From assembly GCA_021776475.1 (NCBI GenBank), contig JAJFFV010000005.1:868001-932000 (forward strand): a DNA stretch of 64,000 nt. Direction: 5' to 3'. Source of the DNA: Parvularculaceae bacterium. GTDB taxonomy: Bacteria > Pseudomonadota > Alphaproteobacteria > Caulobacterales > Parvularculaceae. Numbering within the stretch: the stretch's first letter is position 1; the number at the start of each line of letters is the position of its first letter. The translations under genes and the position numbers were made by a program. This document shows positions 15,880 to 25,111 of this stretch, piece after piece. A model generated the notes under the pieces. That model was not told the DNA's origin, made no database searches, and worked only from the letters and a program-made list of their open reading frames with translations.

Positions 15880-16587
15880 ATGGTTAAGACCCGGAGGATG
15901 AAACCGGTTGAGATGCGCCCTTTTACCTACACGCCGCCGCATGCGCCGTATTTTTCGGTCGTTCACATCGATGATCTGGTCCTTGTGCTCGATAAGCCGT
16001 CTGGTCTGCTGACCGTCAGCGGCAAGGCACCGGAACACAGCGACTGTCTCGAGACCCGGGTCCAGGCGGCGTTTCCTGAGGCGCGGATTGTCCACCGGCT
16101 CGATATGGATACATCCGGCCTTTGCGTGATGGCGCGCACAACGGCGGCGCATCGCAACCTATCGCTGCAGTTTCAGCGGCGCAAGACGGTCAAGACCTAT
16201 ATCGCCTGGGTATGGGGTCGGCCGCAAACAAACGAAGGCATGGTTGATCTGCCACTGATCTGTGATTGGCCCAACCGCCCGAAACAAATGGTTGATCATG
16301 AGCGTGGCCGATCGGCCCAAACACGATGGGAAGTGTTGGCGTGGGAAAGGCAGGTGACGCGCTTGCGCCTCGTTCCGATAACCGGTCGCTCGCATCAGCT
16401 TCGGGTCCACACGTTGTCGCTTGGCTGTCCGATCCTTGGGGATCGGTTTTACGCCCATGACGAGGCGTGGGCGGCGGCAGGCCGGTTGCAATTGCATGCG
16501 GAGGAATTGAGCTTTCATCATCCTGCGGATGGAACACGCGTAACGTTCAGATCGCCTTCTCCTCTCCAGGAGTCCGTTTCAGGCTGA
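15880..16587 (+). CDS. RluA-family RNA pseudouridine synthase
   Basis: The 235-residue protein carries the RluA catalytic motif HRLDMDTSGL (the Asp is the nucleophile), LDKPSGLLTVSGK at the start and ITGRSHQLRVH near the C-terminus. No S4 domain is present, so it resembles RluA (23S U746 and tRNA U32), but the target cannot be assigned. ATG 15880 has AAAAGGA upstream; ATGs at 15898 and 15913 are alternatives. The 3' end overlaps the convergent desaturase gene by 9 bases. Confidence 0.9.
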   Translation: MVKTRRMKPVEMRPFTYTPPHAPYFSVVHIDDLVLVLDKPSGLLTVSGKAPEHSDCLETRVQAAFPEARIVHRLDMDTSGLCVMARTTAAHRNLSLQFQRRKTVKTYIAWVWGRPQTNEGMVDLPLICDWPNRPKQMVDHERGRSAQTRWEVLAWERQVTRLRLVPITGRSHQLRVHTLSLGCPILGDRFYAHDEAWAAAGRLQLHAEELSFHHPADGTRVTFRSPSPLQESVSG

Positions 16588-17526
16588 TGCGGCCACGTGC
16601 AGAACATCCAGATAAGAAGCCATTTGAGGAATGCGTTCTCCATGCCCTTTGTCGATCAACATCTTGTGGGCAATTGGCAAGCGATAGCAGGGCAAATGCA
16701 TAAAAGCATGATGCTCGGAATGATAATGCACCCAGTAGGGTGCGATAAACAATCTCTCCCACCAGCTAGCGTGTGTTGTTCTTGCATGGGCCAGCGGATC
16801 CTCGCTGTCAGGGACGCAGGCATGTTCAGAAATATTCCGTATGCGCGTTACAAACGGAAACCAAGTCGCGAGCCCGATAAGCCAGACGCTCGGCCATAAC
16901 CACCATGCGCCAGCGAGGGCCAAAATTAAGAAGAGGGCCAGATTGACCAGCAGGTGATCGCGGAAGGCGCGCTTCGAAGACAAAACTTCGGCCTGTTTGG
17001 CGGCAGCGCCATTGTCATTTTCAGACAGCGCGGAAACCTGCTTGAACGCAGCAGCGCGCTGGCGGAAAAAAGTTTGCCCTGTGAGATCACGGATGATCTT
17101 GCGGCGCATGCTGTCCTTGGTCACCGGGAACGGCGCTGCCAGAACCAGGTCCGGATCTTCCGGCTGCTGGACATATTTGTGATGTGTGAGATGGTAGGTC
17201 CGGTACTGTTCAAGATTTGCCCCAACAGGTGCGGCACATAGCCATTGTCCCAAAAAATTATTGATCGCGCGGTTGGGATGCAGGGCGCCATGCGCCGCGT
17301 CATGCATAAGGATCGCCAGCCCGAGTTGACGGCCCCCCGTGAGCATAACCGCCAAAAGGAATGTCAGCGGGTTTGGGAAAACCGCAAACAGCGCGAATGC
17401 GGCAATGATAATCCCCCAGGCGTGCAATACCAGTACAGGTCCGCGCCAAGCCTGGCGTGCCGAGAGCGTATCCCATTCAGCATTACTGAAGAAGTCTTTC
17501 GGCCTCACTTTGTTCGCTGCAGACAT
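16579..17526 (-). CDS. Membrane fatty acid desaturase
   Basis: The 315-residue protein has about four membrane helices and the three histidine boxes of diiron desaturases: HDAAHG, HLTHHK and HSEHH. This layout (HxxxH, HxxHH, HxxHH) fits acyl-lipid desaturases and the beta-carotene-hydroxylase-like clade. The substrate, lipid acyl chain or another, is not evident. It has its own start 19 bp downstream of the GNAT stop, so it may be in one operon with the GNAT and glycosyltransferase genes. Confidence 0.88.
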   Translation of the reverse strand: MSAANKVRPKDFFSNAEWDTLSARQAWRGPVLVLHAWGIIIAAFALFAVFPNPLTFLLAVMLTGGRQLGLAILMHDAAHGALHPNRAINNFLGQWLCAAPVGANLEQYRTYHLTHHKYVQQPEDPDLVLAAPFPVTKDSMRRKIIRDLTGQTFFRQRAAAFKQVSALSENDNGAAAKQAEVLSSKRAFRDHLLVNLALFLILALAGAWWLWPSVWLIGLATWFPFVTRIRNISEHACVPDSEDPLAHARTTHASWWERLFIAPYWVHYHSEHHAFMHLPCYRLPIAHKMLIDKGHGERIPQMASYLDVLHVAASA

Positions 17527-17544
17527 AATTGCTATCCTAGCATA

Positions 17545-18090
17545 TCAGCACAACGCCGCACCAGCTTCCCAAGCAGTTCTTGTCACCGCCCAGATTGGAT
17601 ATCTCCCACCTTTGTACTCGAAAGTCTCGTCAGTTTGGGTCTCACCAATTCGAGCTGCAACCGCTTGCGAGGCAAGGTTGTTTTCGTCGATGATACTGAT
17701 CACCCGCCTAAGATCCGACCGCTCAGCAAAACTCCACTCGATCGCCGCCACGGCAGCTTCTGTTGCAAACCCTTTGCCCCAGGCATTTTTGTTCAGTGTC
17801 CAGCCGATCTCGTAATCGGGCCAGGACTCGGGCATCCACGGGCCAACCCGGCCAACAAAATGGCCGGTCGCTTTTTCCTCCAAAGCAAAAAAACCAAAGC
17901 CGCGGAAATGCCAATGTCCGGCAACCATCGCCATATTACGCCAAGCGTCTGCCCGATCCATCACGCACCCCCCGATAAAGCGGACGACATCTTCGTCTGC
18001 CATCATGGCGGCATACTGATCGAGGTCACTCTCCTGGGGTCCGCGCAGGATCAGTCGTTCAGTTTCAAGTTTTGGCGCAATGGCTTGCAT
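17545..18090 (-). CDS. GNAT-family N-acetyltransferase (RimJ/RimL-like)
   Basis: The 181-residue protein matches the RimJ-type GNAT fold: LETERLILRGPQESD at the start, an acetyl-CoA binding segment with GWTLNKNAWGKGFATEAA (the R/Q-x-x-G-x-G/A loop is here KGFATE), and NLASQAVAARIG near the end. Its start lies 26 bases inside the 3' end of the glycosyltransferase gene, so the two are coupled. Substrate unknown. Confidence 0.9.
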   Translation of the reverse strand: MQAIAPKLETERLILRGPQESDLDQYAAMMADEDVVRFIGGCVMDRADAWRNMAMVAGHWHFRGFGFFALEEKATGHFVGRVGPWMPESWPDYEIGWTLNKNAWGKGFATEAAVAAIEWSFAERSDLRRVISIIDENNLASQAVAARIGETQTDETFEYKGGRYPIWAVTRTAWEAGAALC

Positions 18091-19267
18091 GGCTTTCTTC
18101 CCGTTTGTCGATCAGCTCTTCGGCGATCTTCAGCACACGGGCAGCGTTTCCTTCCCAGGTGAGATCCCGATCGATAATTGTTCGTCGCGCGCACGCGCCG
18201 AGTGTGGCGCGAATTGACGGATCGCGGGTCAGGATGTCAAGGGCGGCGAACAAGGCATTGCGTTCATCCGGTTGAAACAGAACGGCATTTTCAGCATCGG
18301 TCAGGATTTCTTCAATGTTCGGTTGTGCCGGCGCCAGAATGGCTTTGCCGAGCGCCATATATTCAAACAGTTTCAACGGTGAGGCGTATTCGGTGACGCG
18401 CGGTTGAAGCGCAATATCAAACGCTGCGATATGATCGGGGATCAGTGCGCGCTGTATGACACCAGTGAACGTCACTTGTGGTTCGATCCCAAGTTCTACA
18501 GCACGCGCATGAAGAGCCAAAAGGTGTGGCCCGTCACCAACGATCATCAAGTGCAGTCTACCGTCATGACGTGCCGCAAGATAGTCGAGGATCGTATCGA
18601 CGCCGTGCCAGTCCCGGACAAACCCGGTAAAGCCAAGAACGATTTTGTCGCGCAGCGCATATTTTCGGCGAACGGCGTCACCGTTCGCATCGTCAAAATC
18701 GCCCAACTGAACACCGTTCGCAATCACATGGATTTTTTCGGGCGCAACCCCTTCCGCAACAAGTTCATCTGCCAACACTTGTGTGACGGGGAGCACCGCG
18801 TCGGCACCCCGCCAGACTTTGCGTTCTGCCCATCGGGCAAGGTTGGAAAGGGCAAGACCGTGGTGGCGCATACGTTCCCGGCGCAGCGGTGCATTTACTT
18901 CCAAAATCAAGGGCAGGCGGGTTTGTTGCCGAAGCCACAAACCCGCCAGGAAATATAGATTGTATCGCTCATAAATAATGTTCGGGTTTTCGGCACGGGC
19001 CGCTCTTTTCAAACGCCAATATGCCGGCACTGAATAGGCAAGCTCGGCAAGTTCATAAAATGCCTTGGGTAGATGGGCGATGATGCCGCGCTTTGCGCCA
19101 GATCCTGCATCCATTCTGCGCGCAGGCGTCGCGTGCACAGCGCTCACACCGTCGGGCCCGCAGACTGTGAGCTCATGACCTGCTGCACTGATCGCATTAG
19201 TTAATGAGGCAATATGAACATACTGTCCGTCGGCTGATCTGGTGCGATGATGATACAAAAGTCTCAT
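18065..19267 (-). CDS. Glycosyltransferase family 4
   Basis: The 400-residue protein has two Rossmann-like halves: an N-terminal acceptor domain with YERYNLYFLAG and a C-terminal GT4 domain with VIANGV, GFTGFVRDWHGVDT, IVGDGP, and the EX7E region SPLKLFEYMALGKAILA. GT4 enzymes transfer sugars from nucleotide-sugar donors with retention, usually for cell-surface glycans. It heads an apparent operon with the overlapping GNAT gene and the desaturase. Confidence 0.9.
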   Translation of the reverse strand: MRLLYHHRTRSADGQYVHIASLTNAISAAGHELTVCGPDGVSAVHATPARRMDAGSGAKRGIIAHLPKAFYELAELAYSVPAYWRLKRAARAENPNIIYERYNLYFLAGLWLRQQTRLPLILEVNAPLRRERMRHHGLALSNLARWAERKVWRGADAVLPVTQVLADELVAEGVAPEKIHVIANGVQLGDFDDANGDAVRRKYALRDKIVLGFTGFVRDWHGVDTILDYLAARHDGRLHLMIVGDGPHLLALHARAVELGIEPQVTFTGVIQRALIPDHIAAFDIALQPRVTEYASPLKLFEYMALGKAILAPAQPNIEEILTDAENAVLFQPDERNALFAALDILTRDPSIRATLGACARRTIIDRDLTWEGNAARVLKIAEELIDKREESHASHCAKT

Positions 19268-19467
19268 ATTTTTTTATTCTATCAAGAGTTGGGCCTTGCT
19301 CGTTCCATATAAGTTTATCGATGAATTACAATGGGTTAAAATAAATCCATAAAAAAGAGTAAGGCAAGATCCAGAAGAAAAACCCTTCATCACGTGACTG
19401 CGTGACATGATTTAATTGTTGGTAGCAGTATTATCTGAACATCGGAATCGAACAGAGAGATTTGCCG

Positions 19468-19773
19468 GTGCACAAGAGTCAACAAATTTTTGAGTTGTTT
19501 AACGACGTCAAAGCCATGTCGGCAAAGGCACAGGGCCTTGATCTGCCTGATGTTCATTCAATCCTCAATTATGTCAGCGACCGATTGATCATGGAATATC
19601 ACCAACACGCCGGTGATACGGTTGAAGAGGTTAGCAGTCTCAGCTGGAACGAAGACAAGTGGCCTTCAGCTACAGCTGTTCTGCTCGAGATGAAAAGCAT
19701 GATCCTCAATATGGAGCAGGCTGAGCAAAGAGATCAGGCCCTCGCAGACCAGACAAAACAGGCAATGGAATAA
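19468..19773 (+). CDS. Small helical protein of unknown function
   Basis: The 101-residue protein is predicted mostly helical and acidic, with a C-terminal coiled-coil-like stretch (MEQAEQRDQALADQTKQ). I do not recognise the family. GTG 19468 is preferred over a TTG at 19462 because AGAGAGA lies seven bases upstream. It sits alone between the divergent glycosyltransferase and a structured convergent intergenic region. Confidence 0.6.
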   Translation: MHKSQQIFELFNDVKAMSAKAQGLDLPDVHSILNYVSDRLIMEYHQHAGDTVEEVSSLSWNEDKWPSATAVLLEMKSMILNMEQAEQRDQALADQTKQAME

Positions 19774-19787
19774 ACCAGGTTACCCGT

Positions 19788-20028
19788 ACGGTGTCCGGAT
19801 CTTCCCCCTGTTCCCGGATGTCGTGCGATCAGAGGCCGGCAAGGGCCTGTCGCCTGTGGGCTTTAAAAAATCGACACGCCGTGTCCCGGGAGCGCGGCAG
19901 CGTCCTCGCCAGCCACAACTTAAATCCGCCGCCCGTCCAGTTCTCTCTCCCCCCGTATGGACGGCGTGTGGCCAGAGGCCCGCAGATGACCGCACCTCGT
20001 CTGCGGGCCTTGTCGTGTCCGGGACCGT
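19788..20028. ncRNA. Candidate structured RNA in a convergent intergenic region
   Basis: The non-coding stretch between convergent genes shows nested complementarity. An outer stem pairs ACGGT..CCGG (19788-19798) with CCGG.ACCGT (20019-20028). Inside it, AGGCC pairs with a nearby GGCCT around 19835, ACACGCCGT (19874-19882) pairs with ACGGCGTGT (19961-19969), and AGGCCCGCAGA (19976-19986) pairs perfectly with TCTGCGGGCCT (20000-20010). Together these make a multibranched fold of about 240 nt. The strand is undecided. No SRP, RNase P or tmRNA signature is visible. A 6S-type RNA was considered but it is longer than usual. The third stem alone could act as a bidirectional terminator. Confidence 0.5.
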
Positions 20029-20046
20029 CTCCAACCAGAGACAGCC

Positions 20047-20622
20047 TTACTCGCTTGCTAGGCGGTCAGATTCATCCAGAATGATCTCGAACGGTGGACG
20101 GTTTTTGTAGCTTTTCCGGTCGGACGAATAGTCCTTCTCATAAAGTTTGCCACGAATTGTGCGATCAGGATCGATAAAGAACACGGCAGGATACGGCACA
20201 CCGTTGGCAAAGGAGCCCGCGGGATAATTCTCGTTGCGCAAGCCAAACGCGTCGATGATGTCAGAGCCGGTATCAGAAATAAAATGCGCGTTAAGGGATT
20301 TCTGCACCTTGAATTTGGCCTGGTCGGCGGCGGTATCATAGCTCAGGAAAACCAGGGCCAGTCCGCGGGCCTCGAATTCATCACTTCGTGATGAGATGTT
20401 GATGATTTGGTTTTTACAAAAAGGACACCAGACTACAGAGCGTGTAAAAAACAGCACCATGCCGTTGTCACCCGCGAGGGCCGCAAATCCCGGCTGATCA
20501 CCAATATTAAGATCATGGGGAATGGTGCTGCCGATGATCGGTCCAAGTTCCGGGTCTTCTGCAACTGCTGATGTGATCGTTAAGAAACAGGCAACTATAG
20601 CAAGCACGGATTTCAATAACAT
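20047..20622 (-). CDS. Exported redoxin-domain (AhpC/TSA-like) protein
   Basis: The 191-residue protein starts with a signal peptide ending SAVA/EDPE and contains a peroxiredoxin/thioredoxin-like fold with VVWCPFCKNQ as active site (a CxxC, not the single Thr-Cys peroxidatic motif of true Prx). The later VFFIDPDRTIRGK is typical of redoxins. It probably acts in periplasmic thiol chemistry, but the partner is unknown. Confidence 0.85.
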   Translation of the reverse strand: MLLKSVLAIVACFLTITSAVAEDPELGPIIGSTIPHDLNIGDQPGFAALAGDNGMVLFFTRSVVWCPFCKNQIINISSRSDEFEARGLALVFLSYDTAADQAKFKVQKSLNAHFISDTGSDIIDAFGLRNENYPAGSFANGVPYPAVFFIDPDRTIRGKLYEKDYSSDRKSYKNRPPFEIILDESDRLASE

Positions 20623-20696
20623 GGCAACTATTCTCCTTGGACTTGATGGATAACATAAGGTTCTGGCGGAGAAAGCCTCATCAAGATTGCGCGACC

Positions 20697-20726
20697 AAAA
20701 AAAGGCCGGAAAAGTGTTCCGGCCTT
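20697..20726 (-). terminator. Intrinsic terminator of mdh
   Basis: On the minus strand, AAGGCCGGAA (20726-20717) pairs perfectly with TTCCGGCCTT (20711-20702) and runs into a stretch of seven T (20703-20697). It lies 26 bases after the mdh stop. Confidence 0.85.
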
Positions 20727-20751
20727 CATCGTTGTTTATTGGTTGTGCAGA

Positions 20752-21732
<981 letters not shown>

Positions 21733-21834
21733 TTATTGCTGATGGCGGGCATGGGTGTGCTGCCTAGAAAAAGTTGTCTCTTCCTAAGGCCAGACCGGGC
21801 GCAAATCAATGGCCCGGCCCATGCTGAAACTGCC

Positions 21835-22314
21835 CTAGCTACGGCTTGGGAAAAGACCCTGTAAACAGATGATGTAATTCATCCCGAGTGAGGGTTGCAT
21901 GTTGTTCTCCGGGACGCCGCCATAATCAACCGGATCAGTACCCGATTGGGTTTGGATGCCAGTGCTGGGCGCGGTGACAGTCTCTGAGCCGGTCTTTTCC
22001 CCCAGCTGTCGATTGGATAGCCCTGATCCCTGACCGACGCCGATAGGTGTGCGTCCGCGCAAATCCGGCAGCGCAAATGTGGTACGCCCGTCACCGCCAT
22101 ACGTCGTCCCTAAAAGCGAATAGAGCGACTGATTTTGGTTAATTGAGATGATCTGCCCGTTTGTAAAGGCCCAGTTGCGTGGCGCAAAATTGCCGGCAAA
22201 TAGTTTTACTTCAGCAAGCATGCAATCCTGTTGCGCGGCGGCGGGCGCCGCAGCCATACCTGCAAGGGTCATTATGGTTGCAACGGCCGCTAGACCGAGT
22301 TTCAACAGTCTCAT
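21835..22314 (-). CDS. Secreted tail-collar domain protein, copy 1
   Basis: The 159-residue protein has a signal peptide (cleavage near APAAAQQ/D) and a phage tail-collar domain: GEVKLFAGNFAPRNWAF-like start, LYSLLGTTYGGDGRTTFALPDLRGR, and the C-terminal MNYIICLQG. The same domain is found in MdpB-type microcystin-related proteins and phage fibre tips. With a signal peptide and no phage neighbours it is probably an exported surface protein. It is a tandem paralogue of the next gene. Confidence 0.85.
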   Translation of the reverse strand: MRLLKLGLAAVATIMTLAGMAAAPAAAQQDCMLAEVKLFAGNFAPRNWAFTNGQIISINQNQSLYSLLGTTYGGDGRTTFALPDLRGRTPIGVGQGSGLSNRQLGEKTGSETVTAPSTGIQTQSGTDPVDYGGVPENNMQPSLGMNYIICLQGLFPSRS

Positions 22315-22374
22315 CGTTTTCCTCCTGATTTTTCGTTACCTGGCGCAACTCATCGTCCGGTCAATCATGTTCTT

Positions 22375-22857
22375 TTAACTGCGGCTCGGATAAGTGCCCT
22401 GCAGACAAATAATGTAGTTCATCCCCAGGGAAGGCTGCATGTTGTTGACTGGCACGCCGCCAATATCAACCGGATCGCTACCAGGTTGGGTGGTGATGCC
22501 AATGCTGCGTGCGGTGACAGTCTCTGCGCCCGTCCTCTCCCCCAAACGCCGGTTGGATAATCCTGGCCCCTGGCCTTCGCCGATAGGAGATCGCCCGCGT
22601 AGATCCGGTAAACCAAAAGTTGTGCGCCCGTCACCGCCATAAATAGTACCAAGTATTGAAAACAGAGCTGTGTTGCTGCTGATCGACAACAACTGTCCAT
22701 CTGTGGTGGCCCAGCCACGCGGAGCAAAGTTACCGGCAAACATTTTGACTTCACCGATCATACAGTCCTGCTGCGCGGCAGCGGGTGCCGCTGCCATGCT
22801 GAGCGTGGTCATCGCAGTCGCTGCGGCAGCAAGGCCGAGTTTCACTAACGGTTTCAT
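22375..22857 (-). CDS. Secreted tail-collar domain protein, copy 2
   Basis: The 160-residue protein is a close paralogue of the preceding copy, with the same signal peptide, the GGDGRTTFGLPDLRGRSPIGEG core and the NYIICLQG ending. ATG 22857 has AGGAGAG upstream, whereas an in-frame start at 22920 would hide the signal peptide. The two copies differ mainly between the core and the C-terminus. They are probably co-transcribed, with the same direction and a 60-bp gap. Function unknown. Confidence 0.85.
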   Translation of the reverse strand: MKPLVKLGLAAAATAMTTLSMAAAPAAAQQDCMIGEVKMFAGNFAPRGWATTDGQLLSISSNTALFSILGTIYGGDGRTTFGLPDLRGRSPIGEGQGPGLSNRRLGERTGAETVTARSIGITTQPGSDPVDIGGVPVNNMQPSLGMNYIICLQGTYPSRS

Positions 22858-23003
22858 AGTCTCTCTCCTGATTGTGGTGAACGCCTGCTCTCCCTCGGCA
22901 GGGCGTGCAGATGCTTGCATGAATTCTGGATGCAGACAAGGTGGCCAAGGTAGTAACGTGGCAAAGGTTGCCTATGCCTCTTTGCCGTTTTACGCATTGC
23001 AGT

Positions 23004-23456
23004 ATGACCCACGACTATCAGCTTGCCCAAATCAACATCGCCCGGCCGCTCTATCCACTCGACGGTATGAGGATGGTTGATTTCGCTAATGCACTTGCAG
23101 CCGTCAATGCATTCGCGGAGGCAAGTTCCGGTTTTATCTGGCGGCTGCAAGACGAGAATGGGCCAGGTGCTACTGGCTACGATCCGTATGGGGATGGAAC
23201 GCTAATCAACATAAGCGTCTGGCAGGATATTAATAGTCTGAAAGCATTCGTCTATCAGACCGGCCATGCTGCATTTTTGCGCCGCAAGGCAGAATGGTTT
23301 CCAAAACCAGCTACAGCGCATATGGCGCTTTGGTGGGTGCAGGCCGGTCACGAACCTGCCGTTGAAGAAGCGCTGGGGAAATTGCAAATGATTGACCGGT
23401 TGGGGCCAACTCCAGATGCGTTCACCTTTGGCAAGAATTTCCCGGCGCCGGTGTGA
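23004..23456 (+). CDS. DUF3291 family protein
   Basis: The 150-residue protein has the DUF3291 pattern: YQLAQINIARPLYPLD at the start, FIWRLQDE, the ISVWQDINSLKAFVYQTGHAAFLRRKAEWF core, and the ending WWVQAGHEP. The domain resembles antibiotic-biosynthesis-monooxygenase-like (ferredoxin-fold) proteins, but its role is unknown. ATG 23004 gives the family length; a start at 22941 is longer and lacks conserved sequence. The stop codon abuts that of the convergent isoaspartyl peptidase gene. Confidence 0.85.
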   Translation: MTHDYQLAQINIARPLYPLDGMRMVDFANALAAVNAFAEASSGFIWRLQDENGPGATGYDPYGDGTLINISVWQDINSLKAFVYQTGHAAFLRRKAEWFPKPATAHMALWWVQAGHEPAVEEALGKLQMIDRLGPTPDAFTFGKNFPAPV

Positions 23457-24410
23457 TCATTCCATCAAGGCAAAAGCACCCGCTACCGGTGCCTGCGTAT
23501 TGTTGGCTAGCGCGCGTACCATACCGTCAGTAGAAAACGGCATCGCAAAATTGCCGTCGGCATCAATTGCAATAAGGCCGCCTCTGCCTGACGCTCCGTC
23601 GCCGGCGGCATACATTTCGTCAATCACGGCTTGTGCAGCATCGCTGATGTCTTCACCGCCATACTCCATTCGCGCGGCTATAGATCTTGCCGCGGTGAAG
23701 CGAATGAAAAATTCACCGTGTCCGGTGGCAGAAGCCGCCATGATGCCATTCTTGGCGTAAGTGCCAGCACCGATCACCGGGCTGTCACCGACCCGGCCTG
23801 GAATTTTTGCACCGTAGCCGCCGGTCGATGTGCCAGCGGCAAGATCACCGCAACGATCCAAAACAGCAGCGCCAACTGTGCCATGTTCTTTCGGTTGGTC
23901 ATCGATGTTGTTGATGAAATATTCCGGCTCAACAGTTTCTGCACCGAGGGCTGTCACGGCGTTCTCGCCTCGGTTACCCACCATCATGACGTGGCGGGTT
24001 CTGTCCATCACCATCCGTGCAGCCTGTATCGGATTTTTGATAAACTGCATGGACCCGACTGATCCGGCTTCAAGGGTCTTGCCATCCATAATTGACGCGT
24101 CAGTCTCGACAAACCCGCCGGCATTGTTGATTGCCGCTTTGCCAGCATTGAAAAGACCGGAATCCTCCATCTTAACTATCGTATCTTCAACGATATCGAT
24201 GGCAGCAGCACCTGCTGCAAGGTCAGCTTTCATACCAGCAAGCAGTGTACGCATGAAAACAAGGCGTTCTTCGGGAATGTTACCGGCCTTCGCGGTTCCA
24301 CCGTGAATGATGATGCCAAATTTCTCGTTTGTGTCACATTGCTCACTGGCCGTTGCACCGGTCGTTGCCAGGGCAAGGCTCGCAAGCGCAGACCCAATTA
24401 GCTCTCTCAT
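23457..24410 (-). CDS. Isoaspartyl peptidase/L-asparaginase (Ntn hydrolase), exported
   Basis: The 317-residue protein has a predicted signal peptide (ALASLALATTGATAS) and the N-terminal nucleophile hydrolase core. GIIIHGGTA lies near the start, NAGKAAINNAGGFVETDASIMDG follows, and the autocleavage site HGTVGAAVLD gives the nucleophile Thr. The TSTGGYGAKIPGRVGDSPVIGAG and GHGEFFIR motifs follow. The enzyme hydrolyses beta-aspartyl peptides, repairing or recycling isoaspartate. A periplasmic location is implied. Confidence 0.93.
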   Translation of the reverse strand: MRELIGSALASLALATTGATASEQCDTNEKFGIIIHGGTAKAGNIPEERLVFMRTLLAGMKADLAAGAAAIDIVEDTIVKMEDSGLFNAGKAAINNAGGFVETDASIMDGKTLEAGSVGSMQFIKNPIQAARMVMDRTRHVMMVGNRGENAVTALGAETVEPEYFINNIDDQPKEHGTVGAAVLDRCGDLAAGTSTGGYGAKIPGRVGDSPVIGAGTYAKNGIMAASATGHGEFFIRFTAARSIAARMEYGGEDISDAAQAVIDEMYAAGDGASGRGGLIAIDADGNFAMPFSTDGMVRALANNTQAPVAGAFALME

Positions 24411-24430
24411 CCCCTCATCCCCTCATCCTC

Positions 24431-25003
24431 TCAACTCGTCTTTGTTGTTCTTTTTGGTTTAATCATTGGCCTTGGAATATCACAGCGCCGGTCAGTCGAC
24501 CATCCCCGCAGATAAGATCGCCGCGCCTGCCCACGAAAATACGCCCGCGCCAGCTTTTTCTCATGTGCGCTGGCACCGGATACATATCGAATAATATCAC
24601 TAAACGGAATAAAAGATGTGACGGCTGATTCAAGCACGCCGCTCGGATTGAGGGTCAGAACTTTTTCCGAATCATCATCTACAATGATCTCCTCCGGGCC
24701 GAGAATCGCTGTCAATACACCGACTTCCTTTTTCATATTCCGGCAGCCAGGGTCAGGTGGCGCGTAATAGATGTTTTTCAGGTTGGCCAGAGGTTCAGGG
24801 ATTTCATCTTTCTTGAAATTGAAATCATAAAGAGGCGCTTGCGCTGCGCGCTTTAGCTCGTCCTTATCCATTTCAACCGCGACCCGGTCAGGCCGAACCT
24901 TGCGCACGTGATCCCGGCCTTTTTCCATGGAACTGCAGCCAGTATTCGCTAACGCCAAAAAAAGTGCAGCACAGACAGTCGAAAGAGCGTTTATTCTAGT
25001 CAT
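24431..25003 (-). CDS. Putative lipoprotein of unknown function
   Basis: The 190-residue product has a lipobox (LANTGC), giving a predicted lipidated Cys after about 22 residues, then a charged, mostly helical body with a Cys-rich mid-part and a basic, Lys/Thr-rich tail. I do not recognise a domain. It follows the AGCS symporter gene in the same direction, with a 108-bp gap and the isoaspartyl peptidase 20 bp further downstream, which may form one operon. Confidence 0.7.
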   Translation of the reverse strand: MTRINALSTVCAALFLALANTGCSSMEKGRDHVRKVRPDRVAVEMDKDELKRAAQAPLYDFNFKKDEIPEPLANLKNIYYAPPDPGCRNMKKEVGVLTAILGPEEIIVDDDSEKVLTLNPSGVLESAVTSFIPFSDIIRYVSGASAHEKKLARAYFRGQARRSYLRGWSTDRRCDIPRPMIKPKRTTKTS

Positions 25004-25111
25004 CCCGCTACCCCGGTCTTGCCCATGACGATCAAGGGCGATCCACCAGATAAGAATGCTAACACCTAAACAAAGGCCAACAAAGTCCCAATATGAGACC
25101 TTTTCAGGGCC

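Noticed and set aside
19788-20028. 6S RNA, SRP RNA or tmRNA.
   Set aside because: Length and layout do not fit 6S well, and the signature sequences of SRP RNA and tmRNA are absent; left as unclassified.
19780-20034. Minus-strand frame of 84 codons in the structured region.
   Set aside because: Arg- and Pro-rich composition from a GC-rich RNA-like region; better explained by a structured RNA or terminators.
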